Source: Synechocystis salina LEGE 00031
GTDB taxonomy: Bacteria > Cyanobacteriota > Cyanobacteriia > Cyanobacteriales > Microcystaceae
Length of the DNA: 50,198 nucleotides
Direction of reading: 5' to 3'
Assembly: GCF_015207985.1 (NCBI RefSeq)
Contig: NZ_JADEVV010000031.1
Span: 1-50,198 of the forward strand
Below the pieces are notes generated by a model. It ran no database searches. It was given only the letters and a program-made list of their open reading frames with translations, and had not been told where the DNA came from. Position 1 is the stretch's first letter, and every line of letters starts with the position of its first letter. The translations under genes were made by a program, and so were the position numbers. Positions 38,601 through 47,500 of this stretch are shown here, piece after piece.

Positions 38601-39655
38601 AAGATGTGGATAATAAAAAACGTCATTTTAGCCTAAGCTCTCAAGATATTGCTTTAATTAATCCAAATACTTTCACTTGTCCAATTTTTAGAACTAATCC
38701 AGATGCAGAAATTACTAAGAAAATATATCGTAAAGTTCCAGTTTTAGAAAATGACGCCACCGGGGTTAATCCTTGGGGAATTTCATTTATGCGGATGTTT
38801 GATATGGCTAATGATAGTGGCTTATTTGAAAATGAACCAGGAGAAAATTTATTACCTCTCTATGAAGCAAAAATGTTCCACCAATTTGATCACCGCTTTT
38901 CAACTTATGAAAATGCAACTCAAGCTGATATGAATGCTGGGAGATTGCCACAAACAACCCCAGAAATGAAACAAGATTTTAATTTTGCTGTTACGCCTCG
39001 TTATTGGGTAAATTATAAGGATTTGTACGCTAGACTTTCTTCAAGATGGGATAAATCATATCTTTTAGCTTGGAGAGATATTGCAAGTGCAAATAATGAA
39101 CGAACGGTCATATCTTCCTTACTTCCCAAATCAGCTTGTTCTGATACAGTCCTTTTAATGTTTCCTAATATCAAAAAAATCACTCTTTTAGGACTATTAT
39201 ATGTAAATTTAAACACAATCATTTTCGATTTTGTTGCTAGACAAAAAGTGGGAGGAAATCATCTTAAGTATTTTACAATGCGACAACTCCCCGTTATTCC
39301 CCCCGAAGCCTACAGCCCCCAAGACATCGAATACATCAGCAAACGAGTCCTCGAACTCACCTACACCGCCTGGGACATGAAACCCTTCGCAGAGGATATG
39401 GGCTACCACGGCGATCCCTTTGTGTGGGATGAAAACAGAAGGGCGATCCTCCGGGCCGAACTCGATGCCAAATACGCCAAACTCTATGGCCTCACCCGTG
39501 ACGAACTGCGCTACATCCTCGACCCCGCCGATGTCTATGGCCCAGACTTCCCCAGCGAAACCTTCCGAGTCCTGAAAAACAACGAAATCAAGAAATACGG
39601 CGAATATCGCACCCAACGATTGGTTCTAGCCGCCTGGGATATGATGGGCTATTAA
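35696..39655 (+). CDS. Large Eco57I-type adenine-specific DNA methyltransferase, DrmMI-like
   Basis: About 1,319 residues from the ATG at 35696; a TTG at 35681 is also open. S-adenosylmethionine-binding motif I is VCDPACGSGHFLLAAA (about residue 512) and catalytic motif IV is GNPPWERI (about 798), an N6-adenine methylase. No clear PD-(D/E)XK nuclease motif was seen at the N-terminus, so it may be a methylase only. It follows the SNF2-type gene. The section 38400-39280, which should be the target-recognition part, looks clearly more A+T-rich than the flanks, and 39290-39650 switches to C-ending codons. This suggests a domain swap. Confidence 0.85.
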   Translation: MTTNAFHIEGNLISADLLPDIVAGEVKGQQAQDFGLKANDKLEDEIAFIWSEAKSRWAIFQGRLARSPEGETGTSLTREQWVVPLLELLGYQPSYQAKAELIDNQTFAISHRAGQLESLRSEGEGLGEGQGETPPVHIIGCRLSLDKRPPSGTPRLSAHGLVQEYLNRTEHLWGITTNGYQWRLLRDCSLMTRLSYVEFDLGQIFENENFAEFRLFFRLFHRSRLPEGMEDSDKCLLEHYHQESLSQGGRVRDKLRDGVEAALKILGNGFLRHPRSGGLREHFAAGTLTDSQYYRQLLMLIYRCLFLMVAESRNLLLAAEDREKAAIYQQYYSFSRLRDFSDRLTYRPEGFQDLWQGLKVTFGLFEEGEKGNLLGLSPLNGDLFGAETLAVLNDSGLDNHYLLSAVRGLSLYENQGQLRRVNYEALDVEELGSVYESLLDFTPQVTVKDGIYCFDLVTGSDRKTTGSYYTPSELVAQLIKSALEPVIEERLKGAGDGGQTTQEQALLSLKVCDPACGSGHFLLAAARRIGKELARVRTGEIQPPPEPLRQAIRDVIQHCIYGVDINPLAVDLCKVALWIEGFCRGMSLNFLDHRIKCGNSLVGVMDLEVLREGIPDEAFKPVTGDDKTLGTQFKKRNKKEREQSGQLSLFDIDFAVRQGSYAAAALAVDEIEELTPEGYKRKQERYQHLRANAQWWQDFSACNLWTAAFFMPLTEQNLRLIPTTEALKRLLREAGQREQREVQQGSLFAGGETSKSTPFGVVQIVEAANELAANHRFFHWPLEFPEVFERSGFDCVLGNPPWERIKLQEKEFFGSRDPDIATAQNKAEREKLIKTLPDRKPELAKAFEAAKHEAEAQSKFIRQSGRFPLTAVGDINTYAIFSELVREVINDHGRTGIIVPVGIATDNTTKNFFGDLIKTKTLASLTGYENEAFIFSDVHNAFKFCNLSMVGKSVKFGDTDFIFFCRYFKDVDNKKRHFSLSSQDIALINPNTFTCPIFRTNPDAEITKKIYRKVPVLENDATGVNPWGISFMRMFDMANDSGLFENEPGENLLPLYEAKMFHQFDHRFSTYENATQADMNAGRLPQTTPEMKQDFNFAVTPRYWVNYKDLYARLSSRWDKSYLLAWRDIASANNERTVISSLLPKSACSDTVLLMFPNIKKITLLGLLYVNLNTIIFDFVARQKVGGNHLKYFTMRQLPVIPPEAYSPQDIEYISKRVLELTYTAWDMKPFAEDMGYHGDPFVWDENRRAILRAELDAKYAKLYGLTRDELRYILDPADVYGPDFPSETFRVLKNNEIKKYGEYRTQRLVLAAWDMMGY

Positions 39656-39680
39656 ACAAACCTCACCAAAACTTACAGCC

Positions 39681-39938
39681 ATGACTACCACTGAACTCCG
39701 CCAAGAACTCTTAAAAAAAATTGATCACCTCTCTGATCAACAACTCAATCAAGTATTGAAATTTATTGATCAAGTCAATCAAGAAAATAATTCTCAATCA
39801 ACAGCCCCTGAAACAGGAACCTACGAAAAATTCTTACAAAGTGGATTAATTGGATGCGTAGAAATTGAAGAAAATTTATCAACAAGTTACAAGCAAGTAT
39901 TAGCTGAAGGATGGGCAAAAAAATATGATCATCGCTGA
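39681..39938 (+). CDS. Antitoxin of a PIN-domain TA pair
   Basis: An 85-residue protein starting MTTTELRQELLKKIDHLSDQ, then QLNQVLKFIDQV. The paired-helix N-terminus is like that of DUF2281-type small antitoxins, with an acidic tail. It overlaps the PIN toxin gene by 14 nt. The pair sits between the methylase and the Septu-like genes and is A+T-rich like the latter. The call depends largely on the toxin next to it. Confidence 0.65.
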   Translation: MTTTELRQELLKKIDHLSDQQLNQVLKFIDQVNQENNSQSTAPETGTYEKFLQSGLIGCVEIEENLSTSYKQVLAEGWAKKYDHR

Positions 39939-40338
39939 TACAGGATTTTGGGTTGCTTTACTGGACAAAAAAGATACCTATCATCAACAAGCTAATCAAG
40001 CATTAAAAAAATATGACGAACCTTTAATTACAACTTGGTGCGTTATCACGGAAAGTTGCTATTTATTGCTAACTCATAAAGGAGTTCAAACCCAAATAAA
40101 ATTTATCGATCAACTCAATCAAGGACTCTTTAGCGTTTTTAATCTCGAACCTCATCATGGCAATAGAATTAGTCAATTAATGACTCAATACGCAGACTTG
40201 CCAATGGATTTAGCGGATGCTTCCCTCGTTATTCTAGCCGAGCATCTAGGACATGGACGTATTTTCTCTGTTGATCAACGAGATTTTAATACTTATCGTT
40301 GGAAAAATAAACAACCTTTTCAAAATTTATTGGAGTAA
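39925..40338 (+). CDS. PIN-domain toxin (VapC-like)
   Basis: A 137-residue protein starting MIIADTGFWVALLDKKDTYH with the first Asp of the PIN site. TWCVITESCYLLL (Glu), LPMDLADASLVILAE (Asp pair) and IFSVDQRDFNTYR follow. All acidic positions are present. It would be an RNase neutralised by the upstream protein. It starts inside the antitoxin gene, which is normal for coupled pairs. The ATPase gene follows after 5 nt, so the TA pair and the Septu-like pair may travel as one unit. Confidence 0.85.
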   Translation: MIIADTGFWVALLDKKDTYHQQANQALKKYDEPLITTWCVITESCYLLLTHKGVQTQIKFIDQLNQGLFSVFNLEPHHGNRISQLMTQYADLPMDLADASLVILAEHLGHGRIFSVDQRDFNTYRWKNKQPFQNLLE

Positions 40339-40343
40339 ACATA

Positions 40344-41648
40344 ATGTATATCAAAAAAGCCTCAATTGAAAATATTCGTTCTATTAAATCACTAACTTGG
40401 GAACCGCCTAATGATCAACATCCTGGTTGGCACGTCATTATTGGTGATAATGGTTCAGGAAAATCAACATTTCTCAGGGCAATCTCTCTAATTTTAATTT
40501 TTGATGAATCCCCTGCACTTCGGGAAAGCTTTGATTACTGGATACGCAAAAATAGTGAAGATGGTCGAATATTTTTAGATTTAATTCATGATGAAGATTT
40601 TGATGATTTTACGAGTGTTTTATCTGAACAGCAAGCATTGATTCCACCTAATCCTTTTAAGTTAGAAATACTTTTGAAAAATATTAATGGCAAAGTTATT
40701 GCTGGCGATCGCCTACATGATCCTCACAATCAAACCCATCCCTGTCGATTTATCTCTGCCCAAAAAAGTCGTGGTTTATTTTCCTCTGCGTATGGCCCCT
40801 TTAGGAGATTTACAGGCGGTGATGAAGTTTACCAATCGTTAGTAGAATCCCATCCCAGACTAGCTGCACATTTATCAATTTTTGGAGAAAATGTTGCATT
40901 TACTGAATGCTTAAAATGGCTAAAAAACTTAAAATTCAAACAACTAGAAGATCGGACAGAAGAAGGTCAATTATTAGATTCAATTATTCAATTTGTTAAT
41001 CAGAGCGAATTTTTACCTTTTAATGCTCGCATTGACTCTATTTCGTCCGATGGCGTTACCTTTATTGATGGTAACGGTTGCACGATTCCCGTAGAAGAAA
41101 TGAGTGATGGTTACCGCTCTATCCTTAGTCTGACTTTTGAACTTATTCAGCAATTAGTTAGAGTTTATGGTCAAGATCAAATTTTTGATCCTGAAGATGC
41201 GACAAAGATTATTGTTCCGGGTGTTGTTTTAATTGACGAAATAGACGTGCATTTACATCCTACTTGGCAACGAAGGATTGGTTTTTGGTTTCGAGAACAT
41301 TTTCCTAATATCCAATTTATTGTAACTACCCATAGTCCCCTAATTTGCCAAGCCGCAACAGTTGGCAGTGTTTATCGCCTTCCTAAACCTGGCACCAATG
41401 AAAATGGTGAAATGATTACCGGGCAACAATTAGACCGTTTGCTTTATGGCAATGTCTTAGATGCCTATGGTACAGAAGCCTTTGGTGAAAATGTTTCTCG
41501 TTCTGATTTATCCCAAGAAAAATTAAAACAATTAGCTAAGCTTAATCAAAAAGCTAAATATGAAACCTTATCACCTGAAGAATCTCAAGAAAGAACCGCA
41601 TTAAAAGCAATGATGCCCACTAACCCCGACACAACAAACTATCAATGA
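40344..41648 (+). CDS. PtuA-like AAA ATPase (Septu-type)
   Basis: A 434-residue ABC/SMC-like ATPase starting MYIKKASIENIRSIKSLTWE, with Walker A IIGDNGSGKST (about residue 34). The EEMSDGYRSILSL signature, Walker B VVLIDEIDVHLHPTWQRR (about 297) and FIVTTHSPLIC follow. This is the AAA_21/AAA_15 type used in Septu (PtuA), retron and OLD-like defence. The next gene is an HNH nuclease, which makes Septu the best fit. It is about the expected size. The ATGA at the end leads 6 nt on to the HNH gene. Confidence 0.8.
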   Translation: MYIKKASIENIRSIKSLTWEPPNDQHPGWHVIIGDNGSGKSTFLRAISLILIFDESPALRESFDYWIRKNSEDGRIFLDLIHDEDFDDFTSVLSEQQALIPPNPFKLEILLKNINGKVIAGDRLHDPHNQTHPCRFISAQKSRGLFSSAYGPFRRFTGGDEVYQSLVESHPRLAAHLSIFGENVAFTECLKWLKNLKFKQLEDRTEEGQLLDSIIQFVNQSEFLPFNARIDSISSDGVTFIDGNGCTIPVEEMSDGYRSILSLTFELIQQLVRVYGQDQIFDPEDATKIIVPGVVLIDEIDVHLHPTWQRRIGFWFREHFPNIQFIVTTHSPLICQAATVGSVYRLPKPGTNENGEMITGQQLDRLLYGNVLDAYGTEAFGENVSRSDLSQEKLKQLAKLNQKAKYETLSPEESQERTALKAMMPTNPDTTNYQ

Positions 41649-41654
41649 TTACCT

Positions 41655-42455
41655 ATGCTCAAAATTTCCCCCCTGCCCCTAGAAAAAAGATATGAAAACT
41701 ATCTAAAAACCTGGCAATCTGAAATTGATCAACTTGTCACCTTTGCCGATAAAGTTAAGCAGGCTAAAAAACAATATGCTAGCAAAAGACGGACAAAAAC
41801 TTTTCAACACGTTTGCGAAATTTTAGATAAAATATGTTCGGGTAATAGACGCTGTAACTACTGTGAAGACTCCGTTGCTGATGAAGTAGAGCATATCAAA
41901 CCGAAATCCCTTTACCCTGAATTTGTTTTTGTTTGGGATAACTATCTTTATGCGTGTGGTCAATGTAATACTAAGAAAAATAATCAATATGCCATTTTTG
42001 TTAATAATCAAAAATTTCAGATTATATCTACCAATCAAGCGCCGCCATCTGGAGTAGATATTTTCTTAAATCCCAGACTAGACAATCCATTAGACTTCAT
42101 TGAACTGGATTTGGGGGATGATATTGAAGATGGAACTTTCCTGTATCAACCTAAATATCTTCTAGAAGAAAATAGTCTTGAATTTATTAGGGCAGAATAT
42201 ACAATTACCGTTTTAAATATTAATAAAGAATATTTACTAGCTGGTAGAAAGGAAGCCGCGCTTAACTTTAGAGCTAGACTTTTTGATTACAAAGCAAACA
42301 AAGCAATCTTAACGTCTGAGAAATTAGATAATTTCGTAAGGGACTTTAAAAAAATGCGTTATCCCAGCGTTTGGTATGAAATCAAGAGACAGAGGCAAAG
42401 ATTACCTAGTATTAATCCTTTTTTTATTGAATTTCCTGAAATTATTGATTGGTAA
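41655..42455 (+). CDS. PtuB-like HNH nuclease (Septu-type)
   Basis: A 266-residue protein with a central HNH: RRCNYCEDSVADEVEHIKPK (about residues 65-84; Cys pair, DEVEHI), WDNYLYACGQCNTKKNNQYA (Asn, second Cys pair). In Septu, PtuB is the effector nuclease controlled by the ATPase. The N-terminal 60 residues are helical and basic (KQAKKQYASKRRTKTF). It is coupled closely to the ATPase gene and, like it, is A+T-rich compared with the helicase genes on both sides. It may cut DNA or RNA. Confidence 0.78.
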   Translation: MLKISPLPLEKRYENYLKTWQSEIDQLVTFADKVKQAKKQYASKRRTKTFQHVCEILDKICSGNRRCNYCEDSVADEVEHIKPKSLYPEFVFVWDNYLYACGQCNTKKNNQYAIFVNNQKFQIISTNQAPPSGVDIFLNPRLDNPLDFIELDLGDDIEDGTFLYQPKYLLEENSLEFIRAEYTITVLNINKEYLLAGRKEAALNFRARLFDYKANKAILTSEKLDNFVRDFKKMRYPSVWYEIKRQRQRLPSINPFFIEFPEIIDW

Positions 42456-42461
42456 AATACT

Positions 42462-44549
42462 ATGTTCTGGATTACTACCCTCTCCCCCACTTTTCTCAAC
42501 GAATTACTAGACTTACCCCGCAAAGTCAGTAAACGAGTGTCCAATAAAATAAAAATCCTGGAAACTGATCCCTATTCCGCCGAGGGAGACGCAAAAAAAC
42601 TTCAAGACCGCGAGAATATTTATCGGGTTAGGGTGGGGGATTACCGCATTTTTTACACCATTGGCGAAAACGTGGTTAAAGTCCTCACAGTCCGTAAACG
42701 GGACGATCAAACCTACAGAAATCCCCAAGATAGCACCGACCCCCTACCCACAGCCAAAATTACTGACCCAGAAATCCTAGCAGTTACCCTACCCGACGAC
42801 ATTCCCACTACACCCCCTCCAGAACCTGACTCTGAACCGATACCGGATGGAACCTCTCTGCCCCGACAATTCAGCCAAGAATTACTCCAGCAATGGCTGA
42901 TTCCCCAGGAATACTGGACGCAACTACAACAAATTCAAACCGAAGAAGCGTTACTGAATAGCGCCCTACCCGAAAAATACTTGAACCGCATTTTAGATAA
43001 CCTTTTCCCCCGCACCATTGAAGAAATTGAAGCCCAACCCGGTTTGGTTTTGCCCAACTCTACAGACCTCGACAAATTTATTGAAGGGGATATTACTGAC
43101 TTTTTGCTCAAACTTGACCCCGACCAGGAAAAACTCAAGGATTTTGGCACAGGTGGCCCCGGCGCAGGAAAATCAACCTTGGCCCTGTATCGGGTCGAAA
43201 AACTGATCCAAGATGGTTATCAATCCATTCTGTTCACCACCTACACCAATGCCCTGGTCAACTATTCCCAACAACTACTGACCCAACTATTGGCAGTCGA
43301 TCCTGCTAGGAAAGGCGTAGCAGTCAATACGGTGGATTGGTTAGCGGTGGAATACTACAAAAGCCGCTACGGGGAACCAAAATTTGCTAAATCTGGCCGG
43401 CAAAAAAGTTTAGTGGAACAAGCCATTAAGCAAGCCGTTAGCCAAAATAAACTAGGGCAAAATCCTTTGACCCGTGGGGCAAGGCGATCAATTCTAGAAA
43501 AATTAGGCGTTGATTATCTACTCGAAGAAATCCAGACTATTATTCTTGACCAAGGAGTTACAAATTTAGAAGATTATTTGGCGATCGCTCGTCGGGGTCG
43601 AGGTCGTCCACTCCAGAAAATGCAACGAGAAGCAGTTTGGATAGTTTATGAACTCTGGGGCGATCTACTCAAACGAAATCGTCTTGTCACCTTTGAACAG
43701 GTACGCAGTCTTGCCCTGGCGATCGCCGAAAAAATTCCCCCTGACCAAAAACCCTACCAAGCCATTTTGATTGATGAAGCCCAAGATTTATCTCCAGTGG
43801 CCCTGCGCTTTCTCTTGGCCCTAGTACCCAATTTCGAGGCAATTTACCTTACTGCCGATGCCTCCCAATCCCTGTATCAAAAAGGTTTTAGTTGGACAAA
43901 AATCCATCAAGACCTCAAAGTAACGGGGCGCACTCTGCTCTTGAAACGCAACTATCGCAACACCCAAGAAATAACCCTGGCCTGTGAACAAATTCTGGCC
44001 AACTCTGAAGCCGGTGACCCTGATTGCGTTAAGCAAACCCCCTCCAAATACCACGGCGATCGACCTCAATTACTCCCCTTCCGTTTACCTCATCCCGAAA
44101 CCGAAGCTATTAAAAACTTTCTGCACCGAGCTGCTAAAAAACATCGCCTCCCCATCACCAGCACCGCCATTCTCTGCCCCACCAATCAGATCGGGAGGGC
44201 TTACGCCAAACAACTCAGTGAGGAAGGATTACCCGCTCAATTTGTAAGTGGGCAGGACATTGACCTTAAAGCACCGTACATTAAAGTATTGACGCTTCAT
44301 TCTGCCAAAGGCCTGGAATTTCCCTTTGTAGCGATCGCCCTAGCTCGGAGTACTTTTCCAGAAATGCTTCCCTATGTCCTGCCAGAAGAAGAACAAAATG
44401 ATTATTTAAACACCCAAAGACGATTACTTTATGTTGGTTGCTCCCGGGCCATGCGGTCATTGCTGGTTACTTTACCCCAAGGAGCGGCTTACTTCTTTGA
44501 AAATCTTTGTCCCCCTGCTTGGGAAACGATTTCGCCTCTTTTGACCTAA
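42462..44549 (+). CDS. RelE/ParE-like toxin domain fused to UvrD-type helicase
   Basis: A 695-residue protein. Residues 1-88 (MFWITTLSPTFLNELLDLPR, KKLQDRENIYRVRVGDYRIF, VVKVLTVRKRDD) are a clear RelE/ParE-type fold with YRVRVGDYRI and R..R..D. A low-complexity P/D/T linker leads to an SF1 helicase: GGPGAGKST (about 230), LIDEAQDLSP (about 437), TADASQSLY, RNYRNTQEI, HSAKGLEFPF (about 612) and LLYVGCSRAM. All motifs look intact. It begins 6 nt after the HNH gene and ends 13 nt before the giant helicase gene, so it is probably co-transcribed. The toxin domain may act as a sensor or RNase. Confidence 0.83.
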   Translation: MFWITTLSPTFLNELLDLPRKVSKRVSNKIKILETDPYSAEGDAKKLQDRENIYRVRVGDYRIFYTIGENVVKVLTVRKRDDQTYRNPQDSTDPLPTAKITDPEILAVTLPDDIPTTPPPEPDSEPIPDGTSLPRQFSQELLQQWLIPQEYWTQLQQIQTEEALLNSALPEKYLNRILDNLFPRTIEEIEAQPGLVLPNSTDLDKFIEGDITDFLLKLDPDQEKLKDFGTGGPGAGKSTLALYRVEKLIQDGYQSILFTTYTNALVNYSQQLLTQLLAVDPARKGVAVNTVDWLAVEYYKSRYGEPKFAKSGRQKSLVEQAIKQAVSQNKLGQNPLTRGARRSILEKLGVDYLLEEIQTIILDQGVTNLEDYLAIARRGRGRPLQKMQREAVWIVYELWGDLLKRNRLVTFEQVRSLALAIAEKIPPDQKPYQAILIDEAQDLSPVALRFLLALVPNFEAIYLTADASQSLYQKGFSWTKIHQDLKVTGRTLLLKRNYRNTQEITLACEQILANSEAGDPDCVKQTPSKYHGDRPQLLPFRLPHPETEAIKNFLHRAAKKHRLPITSTAILCPTNQIGRAYAKQLSEEGLPAQFVSGQDIDLKAPYIKVLTLHSAKGLEFPFVAIALARSTFPEMLPYVLPEEEQNDYLNTQRRLLYVGCSRAMRSLLVTLPQGAAYFFENLCPPAWETISPLLT

Positions 44550-44562
44550 ATAAATAACTGTT

Positions 44563-47500
44563 ATGAAAATCCCAGTTCCTCTGTCCACGTTACTTCAAGC
44601 TAGTGAAGTTGAAATTTCTTCAATAATTAACCTCATTGCCCTAGGAACAGCTTTTATTGACTGTACTGGCTATGAGGCGATAGCGGATGAGGATTTAGAA
44701 CGTCTATTGGCATTATTGCCGAAAAACTGGGGGATAGAAGAAATTGCTACTGCCTTTGGTGGAGATGCTTTAAGCGAAAAATTAGGGGAACAACTTTGGC
44801 TAAAACTAAACAAAGAAACAAAAGTAGAAAATAATCCAAAGAATAGCAATACATTACGTCATTATTCTCCATCCTCTAATACTTCGTTTCCCAATCTAGA
44901 CATTTTCAAGTTACGGGATGAAATTATTAATGACTATCACAGTTATATCACCAGCTTTTTGCAAATTAAAGACCCAAAAATAGAAGCCTTTGTTCATGAA
45001 CAACTACAACAAGGAAAACTCTGGACAGACCCTTTAGTGCAAATTAATCCTGCTTATAAAAAAAGCCTAGATATTAATCAATTAGTTGCTCAAAATATTC
45101 TCCATCCTGAATGCCAAAAATATTTTCCAAATTTTCAATTTTACTACCACCAAGAACAAGCTTTTCGGTCTTATCACCAAAACTTACCCTATGTGCTAAC
45201 CACCGGAACAGGCTCTGGTAAAAGCCTGAGTTATGTTGTGCCCATTATTGACGATTTACACCGTAACCCCCATTTAAGTGGTTTGAGAGCCATTTTGGTC
45301 TATCCCATGAATGCGTTAATTAACTCCCAAAAAGGAGAGTTTGAAAAATTTTTTAAAAACTATGCTCAAATTGCTGGTGAAACACCAATTAGGGTTGAAC
45401 AATATACAGGCCAGGAAGGATTAACAAAAAAAAATGAGATTCAAAATAATCCACCCCATATTTTACTGACCAACTATGTAATGTTGGAGTTAATGTTAAG
45501 TCGCACAGATGAAAAAGCTTTTGTAGAATCGCCCATTTTAAAATTTTTGGTACTTGATGAACTTCACACCTATCGAGGACGACAGGGGGCTGACGTAGCC
45601 ATGGTGGTTCGTAAATTACGGCAGCGGTGTGGGCAAAATTTTCTCTGTATTGGTACTTCGGCAACCATGGCCACAGAAGGAACCAGAGGCGATCGCCGCC
45701 AAACCGTAGCCCAGGTGGCGAGTAAACTTTTTGGGACTGCCGTTGCACCAGAGCAGGTCATTGACGAAACCCTAGAAAAGGCCATTCCCCTGTCCCCCCC
45801 TTCCATTGGTCAATTACAAGCAGTGTTGAAGGAACCAATACCGTCAGAGAGAACGAAAGCCAACTTTTTAAGCTATCCTCTCAGTGCTTGGATAGAGAAT
45901 AATTTCGGTTTGCAAGAAGAAGGGGAAAATAAACACCTTGTCCGCCGTACTCCTAGAACCCTCATGGAAGGGGCCAGTCAACTCCATCAAGAAACGGGCA
46001 TTGATCTCGAAACCTGTTTACAAAAACTGCGAGAGCATTTCCTCTGGGGCAGTGAAACCAAAGGATTAGCCTTTCGCCTTCATCAATTTATCTCTCAAGG
46101 GGGCAGTGTCTATACCACCCTCGAAAAACCCTCACAACGGCAACTGACTCTGGAAGGACAATACAAAACCGACGGCGATCGCCTCCTCTATCCCCTGGTA
46201 TTTTGTCGTGAATGCGGTCAAGACTACTATATGGTGCAGTATGACGCAACTCGCAACATTGTCACTCCTCGACTCCCCAATATTTACGATATCGAAACAG
46301 ACCAGCACCAGGGTTACCTAGCCCTCAATGACCCTGAAATTTGGGACGAAGAAAGTATGGACCGCTTACCAGATACCTGGTTTAACGTCACCAGACGTAA
46401 TGGCAGAACTCCCAAAGATAAGTATCTCAATCACATTCCCCAAAAACTATGGCTCCACAACAATGGGCAGGTTGTTCAAGGGGCAGTGGCCAAGGAACAG
46501 GATCAAGATATTGTTTCCGCTTGGTTTGTGGCCCAACCCTTTCTGGTTTGCCTTAATTGTGGTGTTGTCCATACCAAAAAGAAAAATGAATATAGTAAAT
46601 TAGCCCGTCTCAGCAACGAAGGCCGCAGTACCTCCACTACGCTCCTCTGTCTTTCCACTGTTAGCCGTTTAAAAGAGGAACCAGCCATTGAACCCGAATC
46701 GGCAAAAATTCTGAGTTTTACGGATAATCGTCAAGACGCATCCTTACAAGCAGGGCACTTTAACGATTTTGTTCAAACCAGCTTTCTTCGAGCTAGTCTT
46801 AACCGTGCCTTGAAAAACCATGGTGAACTCACCCATGAAAAGTTAGCGGCGGCGGTGGTTTCTGCGATGGAGATTAGCCAAACTGATTACGCCAAGGAAG
46901 TGGTGGAATTTGGTGTCAATGTTAAGAAAAATGAACAGGCTTTCAAAAAGTTGGTTGAATATCGTCTCTATGAAGATTTACGGCGGGGTTGGCGTATTGT
47001 CCAACCTAACTTAGAGCAATGTGGTTTGCTCAAGATTGATTATTCTGGTTTGGAAGATGTTTGCCATGATCCTAAACCATGGGAGGCTTACCCTAATTCC
47101 ATATTGCAACAAAGTTATCCCCAAGAAAGGTATCAAACTGCAAAAGTTCTTCTTGATAACCTACGGCGAGAATTGGCGGTGGATGCGGAATTATTGCAAC
47201 CGGAGCAAACAGAGCAATTTACCAAAGAAATTAATCAAAGATTAAATGACCAATGGAAATTTGGCGACCAAGAACGATTACGCTCGGCAATCTGGGCCTC
47301 TTTAACGACTAATAATGATCCTCGACGGAGTAAAGAAACTATTAAACTAACTCCCCGCAGTAAACTGGGGCGTTTTTTACGCGACCCGGCTACCTGGTCT
47401 AGTTTGACTCAACCCCTATCAGAAATAGACTACGAAAGCTTAATTCAAACCTTTATCATGATTCTGGCTAAGTCAGGCTATTTGCTTTATGACCAGGAAA

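Noticed and set aside
39209-39616. 135-codon minus-strand ORF at the end of the methylase gene
   Set aside because: The stretch has C-ending codons on the plus strand, which leaves the opposite frame open; no domain recognised.
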